Assembly: GCA_032158295.1 (NCBI GenBank)
Contig: CM063250.1
Location: 4,637,001-4,701,000, forward strand
Length of the DNA: 64,000 nucleotides
Origin: Pycnopodia helianthoides
Taxonomy: Eukaryota > Echinodermata > Asteroidea > Forcipulatida > Asteriidae
Direction: 5' to 3'
Under the pieces are notes generated by a model. The model worked only from the letters and a program-made list of their open reading frames with translations, searched no databases and had not been told where the DNA came from. The stretch's first letter is position 1, and the number at the start of each line of letters is the position of its first letter. A program made the position numbers and the translations under genes. Shown piece by piece: positions 61,222-64,000 of the stretch.

Positions 61222-61474
61222 CATCTTCTGGCATCTCTGGTGGAGGTATTGGAGGTAGAGGTATCTGGGCAGTGGGCCAGTTGGGATCCGGGACGAACGG
61301 GAAAGCTGGATGGCCGGACGGTATTTTGCCCCCCGGTCCCCGGTTAGGATCAAGTTCTGGTTCGCCATTAATACCCCGCTCGCCAGGCTCAAGACCAGGT
61401 ATCGGAGGTTCACCTGGGCCCGGTATGCGGGGAATATTTCCGATGTTGGTGTCGAAACAGTCGTATTCAATCAC
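61222..61474 (-). CDS. Unidentified membrane protein, Pro/Gly-rich extracellular exon
   Basis: A 253-bp exon, phase 0 to 1, between CAG (61475-61477) and donor GTAAAC. It encodes VIEYDCFDTNIGNIP followed by about 70 residues rich in Pro and Gly (PGPGEPPIPGLEPGERG ... PLPPIPPPEMPEDG). It is not a strict Gly-X-Y collagen repeat. Its phase matches the transmembrane exon at 60558-60654, so it is probably the membrane-proximal stalk of the same protein. I do not recognise the gene. Upstream exons were not found between here and the right edge. Confidence 0.62.
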
Positions 61475-62109
61475 CTGTTCTATTATAGGATAAGATAAAA
61501 CACAACATGAGAAAACATGATAATTTTGTTTTACAGACACGTTCCTACCACCTCTCCAATAACCGATATTTGTTATCATCCTTATCGTTAGGGGTCGCCT
61601 TCAAAATGTATTGACATTCATCATGCCGCAACAAAACTTGTCTGGTTTCTTGTGTGCAAAAAGCAGTCATGAATCTTAGTATTCATCTTGCCAAACACAG
61701 ACCAGACTATCCCCCCCCCCCTCCAGCCTCATTATGGCTAGCCTATACAAAGGGAATGCCGCTTCACCACACAAAGACGTCGTGTATATAGTTTGTTGAT
61801 TCAAATCCTGAAGACATACGACCGAAGTTATGTTGTAACGTTGACGGTGATCAATAAGACATGTCGGGTGAGACCAAGATAATTCCAAGACAATGAATCA
61901 GCCAATTTGTTTTCGTCTTCCAATGTCCTCACCCCCCCCCCCCCGCCCTCAACCGACAGCTCCTAATTAGCTGCGGTTGAAAAATAGTGACTCATTTATA
62001 ACAAACAGCAATGTTTGTGTAAGCATAGGGTGTAAGTTTTTTTTTTTTTAACTATGTCTGATCTACTTCAAGCGGTCATACGAAATTGTTGTTAATGTTT
62101 TTCTAACTA

Positions 62110-62345
62110 ATAAGAGAGGTTTGCGGTAACACCATGTTAAATCTCTTTTGAGAGTGTTGGTTCTGAAAAGAAGCGGTGGTTAATGACTCAACGTTTCGAT
62201 CAGTATGCTCTGATTGTCTTCAGGAAGACGATGAAGACAATCAGAGCATACTGATCGAAACGTGAGTCGTTAACTACCGGTTCTTTTCAGAACCAACACT
62301 ATACTCAAAAGAGATTTAACACGGTGTTACCACAAACCTCTCCTA
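62110..62345. repeat. Near-perfect palindrome N
   Basis: AGAGAGGTTTGCGGTAACAC faces GTGTTACCACAAACCTCTC at the ends, and CAGTATGCTCTGATTGTCTT faces AAGACAATCAGAGCATACTG at the centre, so each arm is about 110 bp. It also includes ACGTTTCGATCAG. Confidence 0.92.
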
Positions 62346-63129
62346 GTTATACTTCCACCATGAAAAGTTTTAAATCCTACTAATTTGGGTGTGTTTTTTT
62401 TCATTTCTTTATTTATAAATAAATATTGATTCTTGTTTAATGCAGGCTGTGTCTTTCCTGGCTTTGGAAGAATTTGTATTACAAGGTATAGCATCAAAGA
62501 AATCAATTATCATGAGCGGGAAACCGAAAACAATAAAAAATTAAAATCCAGATCTGAACTGACCCGGATCTTGGGTTCCGTGGGTCCTGACCCATCTATG
62601 GGTCAGTATGACACAGAATCTGTATCAAAATGTCACAGAAATAGTTCAATATGTCGCAGAATCTGATTTAAAATCCCACGTTTTTAAAACCACTTTCCAG
62701 GTCAGCCTGACCCGGAAAATGGGTCAGCCCACCTAAAACCCGGAATCCGGGTCGATTCTTAGAGGTGTAGCTGGTCAAAAACATGACCAACTTTGGTATC
62801 AAAACCATGTCCTTTATGGGTCCAAGATCTGCGTCATGCAGTTTTCCCAAAGAAACTATTTTTATCTCTTAACAAGCTAATTCTGTTTCATTTTCTTAGC
62901 TACACTTGTATACTTCCCTCAGGAAAGGCTGCAAGTCTTATCAACGGGAGTCACTTGTCGAACGATTCCCATGAGAACCACTACTCTGGCGATATCGCTA
63001 TAGTTACGCAATAACTGAACCCAAATATAGTTTAGTTTGCTTAGTGGTGTACATGAAGTAGACCCATAACTTGCATTTGGACCCCCATGCTTATCCCCAT
63101 GCCAAACGAACGATAAGTCACATGATTTA

Positions 63130-63333
63130 AAGGTATCGTTGCTTTGGATCGGCGAGCTGGTCTATAAAAAGCGTTTGGTAACCGTTCGGTTTAGAAAGAT
63201 GTTTTAAAAGTAGAATATAATGATCCACACATGCCTCGAAATTGCGCGGTTTTCCTCTAACTTTGCGAACTAACACGGTCGGCAATTTTTTGGAGTCAAC
63301 TCGCCCGATCCATGGCAACGTGTACCTTTAAAT
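63130..63333. repeat. MITE-like TIR repeat Q
   Basis: AAAGGTATCGTTGCTTTGGA and its approximate complement CCATGGCAACGTGTACCTTT. The 63-codon minus-strand frame inside it is not a gene. Confidence 0.75.
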
Positions 63334-63895
63334 AATTTACCGATATGGCCCTTTTTGGTATAAACTGCTTCCTATTATTTATTTTTTCCCAATCGTCTTA
63401 AATAAGCCGTCCCAAGTAATTATTACTCTCACAATATGTGTTAAAACAGGACAGAAACTAACTGATATACATCAACAAATAACTGTATATCAATATTAAC
63501 TCAACCAATCAGTTTCAGTAATGGGCTGAGGGCTAGGTCTTCCGGGTACTATATTCGGTTACCATCTTTTTTCGGTTACCATTTACGTTAGTGGGGAGCA
63601 AGCCGGGGATAGATATTTTACGGGTAAGAGGTCGGGGAAGGGTTCTGAACCCTGCCCCGTTTGCCACGGTCAGTTACCGTTTTACCCCTTTAAAACAAGT
63701 TCTTTCTCAGAGGTTTCAAGAAGCTAATCTTGACCTGACTCATACCGTCAGGTTTAGTATGAATTTCTATTGATGGAACTTGTCAATTAGCATAAAAAAC
63801 AGTTCTGAAGAAGGTCACTCTACAATGGAGGACTGGACCCCATGCATCTAATAATTATAACAGTCACTGGGTCAGTATGACTACAATTTCCGATC

Positions 63896-64000
63896 ATGGG
63901 GGACAAAGTCATCGTGCGTGTGCGAGGTTGCGATGATCGATCAAGTAAACAAAACAAAAGGAAATCTGCGAAAGATCCTGGACTGTCCCCGAAGATTGGC
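63896..64000 (+). CDS. Possible 5' end of an unidentified gene (runs off window)
   Basis: An ATG in strong context (A at -3, G at +4) opens 35 codons with no stop to the window edge. The start reads MGDKVIVRVRG and continues Lys/Arg/Ser-rich (KQNKRKSAKDPG). Local base composition is richer in CpG than the flanks. An open run of this length can occur by chance, and no family is recognised. Confidence 0.3.
   Translation, partial: MGDKVIVRVRGCDDRSSKQNKRKSAKDPGLSPKIG

Larger units (their letters stand above)
61475..63895. other. Right-hand region, no gene recognised
   Basis: Contains poly-C tracts (61712-61731 and 61930-61944), a large palindrome (62110-62345) and a MITE (63130-63333). Upstream exons of the membrane-protein gene may lie here, but I could not identify any with acceptable borders. 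Confidence 0.5.

Noticed and set aside
62448..62487. Small plus-strand exon (GCAG ... GTAT borders)
   Set aside because: Borders are plausible, but there is no partner exon or recognisable product.
63127..63318. 63-codon minus-strand open frame
   Set aside because: Fills a MITE with AAAGGTATCGTTGC-type inverted ends.

Overview
The window is eukaryotic: genes are split into many short exons with canonical GT/AG borders, introns are long, and a large share of the non-coding DNA is short repeats (tRNA-headed SINE-like units, palindromic MITE-like units, minisatellites). The repeat mix and the gene content suggest a marine invertebrate deuterostome, most likely an echinoderm such as a sea star. 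That assignment is an inference and was not tested by any search.

Positions 976-49067 (minus strand) hold the 5' part of one very large gene of the LDL receptor / LRP family. I reconstructed 33 coding exons whose splice phases agree at every junction. They give 1514 codons plus one base, and the gene continues beyond the left edge. The predicted protein has a signal peptide, 8 LDLR class A (LDLa) modules, 2 EGF modules, a YWTD beta-propeller, 1 EGF module, 11 LDLa modules, 2 EGF modules and the first part of a second YWTD propeller. The first half therefore resembles a VLDL-receptor ectodomain. The two-cluster plan recalls LRP1/LRP2 and invertebrate yolk (vitellogenin) receptors. The expected role is an endocytic cell-surface receptor for lipoprotein or yolk-type ligands. 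The transmembrane and cytoplasmic exons are not in the window.

Intron 1 (36742-48988, about 12 kb) and the DNA upstream of the start codon (49.2-60.5 kb) show no convincing exons. They hold nested palindromes, microsatellites, a 0.6-kb and a 1.06-kb tandem duplication, a 35-bp minisatellite and several MITEs. At 60.5-61.5 kb two minus-strand exons belong to a second, unidentified gene. They encode a proline/glycine-rich extracellular stretch and a transmembrane helix; a possible last exon with a four-residue tail lies at 59.5 kb. A possible plus-strand gene start sits at the right edge (63896 onwards).

The most unusual observation is a MITE at 60012-60529 that carries a 135-bp near-copy of the LRP exon-30 / intron-29 boundary (source 4252-4381). 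It looks like capture of host gene sequence, including a splice acceptor and 26 coding bases. Other points are repeats lying within 10-40 bp of several LRP splice sites, a duplicated exon-19 3' end with its donor site, an LDLa module split by a phase-0 intron, and a loop with a furin-like RGRR motif in the second propeller.
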